Origin: Staphylococcus equorum
GTDB lineage: Bacteria; Bacillota; Bacilli; Staphylococcales; Staphylococcaceae
DNA: 64,000 nt
NCBI RefSeq assembly: GCF_029024965.1
Contig: NZ_CP118982.1
Coordinates: 2,232,001-2,296,000 of the forward strand
Direction of reading: 5' to 3'
Shown: positions 62,792 to 64,000 of the stretch, piece by piece
How the letters are laid out: each line of letters starts with the position of its first letter
Position numbering within the stretch: the first letter of the stretch is position 1
Made by a program: the position numbers and the translations under genes
The notes under the pieces: model-generated
Databases searched by the model: none
What the model was told of the DNA's origin: nothing
Seen by the model: only the letters and a program-made list of their open reading frames with translations

Positions 62792-64000
62792 GTTAAACCC
62801 TCCCTTTTCAGTACTTTTTTTAGTTTTCAACTTCAATTTGAAAAGATTCATCACACTTTTATGAATTTTAGCTTGCGTATACTTGTAAAACCACCAAGGT
62901 AGCGTCGGTTCATATTCCTGTAATGCTATAATACATTCATCACTATAAGGTAACCTTCTAAACTCTAATCTCGCGTTACCACCATTTGAATCTAAAGCAA
63001 AATCTCCGCCGACAATACGATATAAAATACTCTCTTCATTAGATGCAACCCTGTCTTTTCTTAATAAAAGTAATTTCTTATTTAAAAATGGTACGGTTAT
63101 TGTAAAATTCTCCTCATCGAAATTACTATTAATAACATTTAGTGTAATTTCATTTAAGAAACTAGCATATAATTCTACCAATTGACTCATGGTCATATCT
63201 ATAGGCAAGGTTACTCTTGAAATTGCTCGAACATCTTTGATAGCACTCTTGCTTGTTTTTTTACTTTTCTTTTGTGTAACAGCTTCTTCCTCTAAAGCGT
63301 TACGTACACTTTCTTTATAATCAATTTTGCCAATAGAAATATCTTCCACAATATTTTTATTATCTCTAATCATATCATGTATTAAGCTGTCCATTAACGG
63401 ATATACCATTTCTTTCGGCACACCAGAAATTAGTTTCACCCAATATTTACTTAACCAAATTGGAATAATCGGTAAATCCAGCGTAGGTAAGCTTTTGTCT
63501 AACACCTGTGCCGTTTGATTGAACAAGTCTTTATATGTCATATGACTTGGTCCGCCGATATCAATCGATTCATTCTCTTGTGGATCACGCTCTACAATTT
63601 TATACAAACCATTAATGACATCATCAATAGCGACTGGCAACGTCGTATTATATGCCCATTTAGGTAGAAGTAAACCAGGTAAACGTTCTACCAATTTTTT
63701 AAGTATTGGATAAGAACTTCCCTTAGCACCTATAATTAGTCCCGCTCTCAATGTAGTTACTGGCACACCATATGCTCCTAAAATACGTTCACACTCTAAA
63801 CGGCTTCTTAAATGTGGAGATAATTCATTCGTATTAGGAATTAATCCACTCATAAATACGATATGTTTAACTTTATTAAAACTTGATGCTTTAGCAAAAT
63901 TATCTGCTAATATTGCATCCATATCTTCAAAACTTGCTTGTGTTAACCTAGCCGAAGGCATCATCGAATGAACGAGATATATAGCAATATCTACATTTTT
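62681..64000 (-). CDS. NAD(P)-binding epimerase-like protein with DUF2867-type C-terminal domain (partial at 5' end)
   Basis: The visible 439 codons continue past the window edge. The N-terminal half is an atypical SDR/epimerase: IVFMSGLIPNTNELSPHLRS, VPVTTLRAGLIIGAKGSSYP, LPVAIDDVINGLYKIVERD, IDIGGPSHMTYKDLFNQ. The C-terminal part is a SRPBCC-like DUF2867 domain (YRIVGGDFALDSNGGNARLE, YEPTLPWWFYKYTQAKIHKS). It ends with a transmembrane segment that has its own ribosome site (see 62681-62791). The function is unknown. First visible gene of the crt transcription unit. Confidence 0.85.
   Translation of the reverse strand, partial: KNVDIAIYLVHSMMPSARLTQASFEDMDAILADNFAKASSFNKVKHIVFMSGLIPNTNELSPHLRSRLECERILGAYGVPVTTLRAGLIIGAKGSSYPILKKLVERLPGLLLPKWAYNTTLPVAIDDVINGLYKIVERDPQENESIDIGGPSHMTYKDLFNQTAQVLDKSLPTLDLPIIPIWLSKYWVKLISGVPKEMVYPLMDSLIHDMIRDNKNIVEDISIGKIDYKESVRNALEEEAVTQKKSKKTSKSAIKDVRAISRVTLPIDMTMSQLVELYASFLNEITLNVINSNFDEENFTITVPFLNKKLLLLRKDRVASNEESILYRIVGGDFALDSNGGNARLEFRRLPYSDECIIALQEYEPTLPWWFYKYTQAKIHKSVMNLFKLKLKTKKSTEKGGFNMKKFILPVVIVGVIVLKIYGLKKYLAKNNNMSNAEL

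Overview
The window reads as chromosome of a low-GC Staphylococcus. The evidence is its staphylococcal signature genes: the mevalonate kinase trio, the vraABC/vraX locus, an IsaB-family gene, a coproporphyrin-route hemQ, bshB2, a SarA-type regulator, and a C30 carotenoid cluster in crtO-P-Q-M-N order. Gene order from argS to the deoxynucleoside kinases largely follows the S. aureus core chromosome as I remember it. The extra material (a sugar-oxidation island, an AraC-Sar operon, formate dehydrogenase, photolyase next to carotenoid genes) suggests a pigmented coagulase-negative species. The exact species cannot be read from this sequence.

Layout. Positions 1-8500 hold housekeeping genes, mostly on the minus strand: a MerR start, a 3-methyladenine-type DNA glycosylase, argS with its DUF1934 partner, ywhD, a GNAT plus HD-hydrolase pair, a flavin reductase, an aldo/keto reductase and a DUF1450 protein. 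Positions 8735-15268 form a carbohydrate island: a four-gene oxidation operon (two Gfo/Idh/MocA dehydrogenases, ThuA, TIM-barrel isomerase), a divergent RpiR regulator and a glvC-like PTS EIICB. Each transcription unit has a cre-like site. Positions 15598-21941 carry mvaK2-mvaD-mvaK1, lipL-pta and hemQ. Downstream of hemQ lies a strong RsaA small-RNA candidate on the minus strand, with a sigma-B-type promoter and a terminator. Next come a split ThrE exporter, an APC permease, the ung-DUF5327-DUF423 operon and pdxK. Between ung and pdxK is a mosaic of palindromic repeats.

Positions 28379-33246 are a cell-envelope stress neighbourhood: an isaB-like gene broken by one in-frame stop, the 56-residue vraX, a probable UCCCC-rich small RNA after vraX, an ASCH protein, a MaoC-like mini-protein and vraCBA. 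Positions 33521-45604 hold an alanine-type symporter, hxlAB (ribulose monophosphate formaldehyde fixation), yojF-bshB2-folE2, the AraC-Sar operon, azo1, HAD hydrolases, tadA and two deoxynucleoside kinases. From about 45800 to the end the content is accessory: small membrane proteins, mntH under a DtxR/MntR-type operator, an SDR operon closed by its own MerR regulator, formate dehydrogenase, an ABC exporter, and a light/oxidant block. That block contains photolyase, two TspO-like proteins, a flavin-binding stress protein and crtOPQMN.

The most original observations are the two small RNAs, the nonsense-broken isaB, the sugar-oxidation operon paired with a PTS, the palindrome mosaic at 27016-27297, the terminator placed directly before the merR ribosome-binding site at 49826-49869, the in-frame internal start that could release a membrane microprotein at 62681-62791, and the clustering of photoprotection genes.
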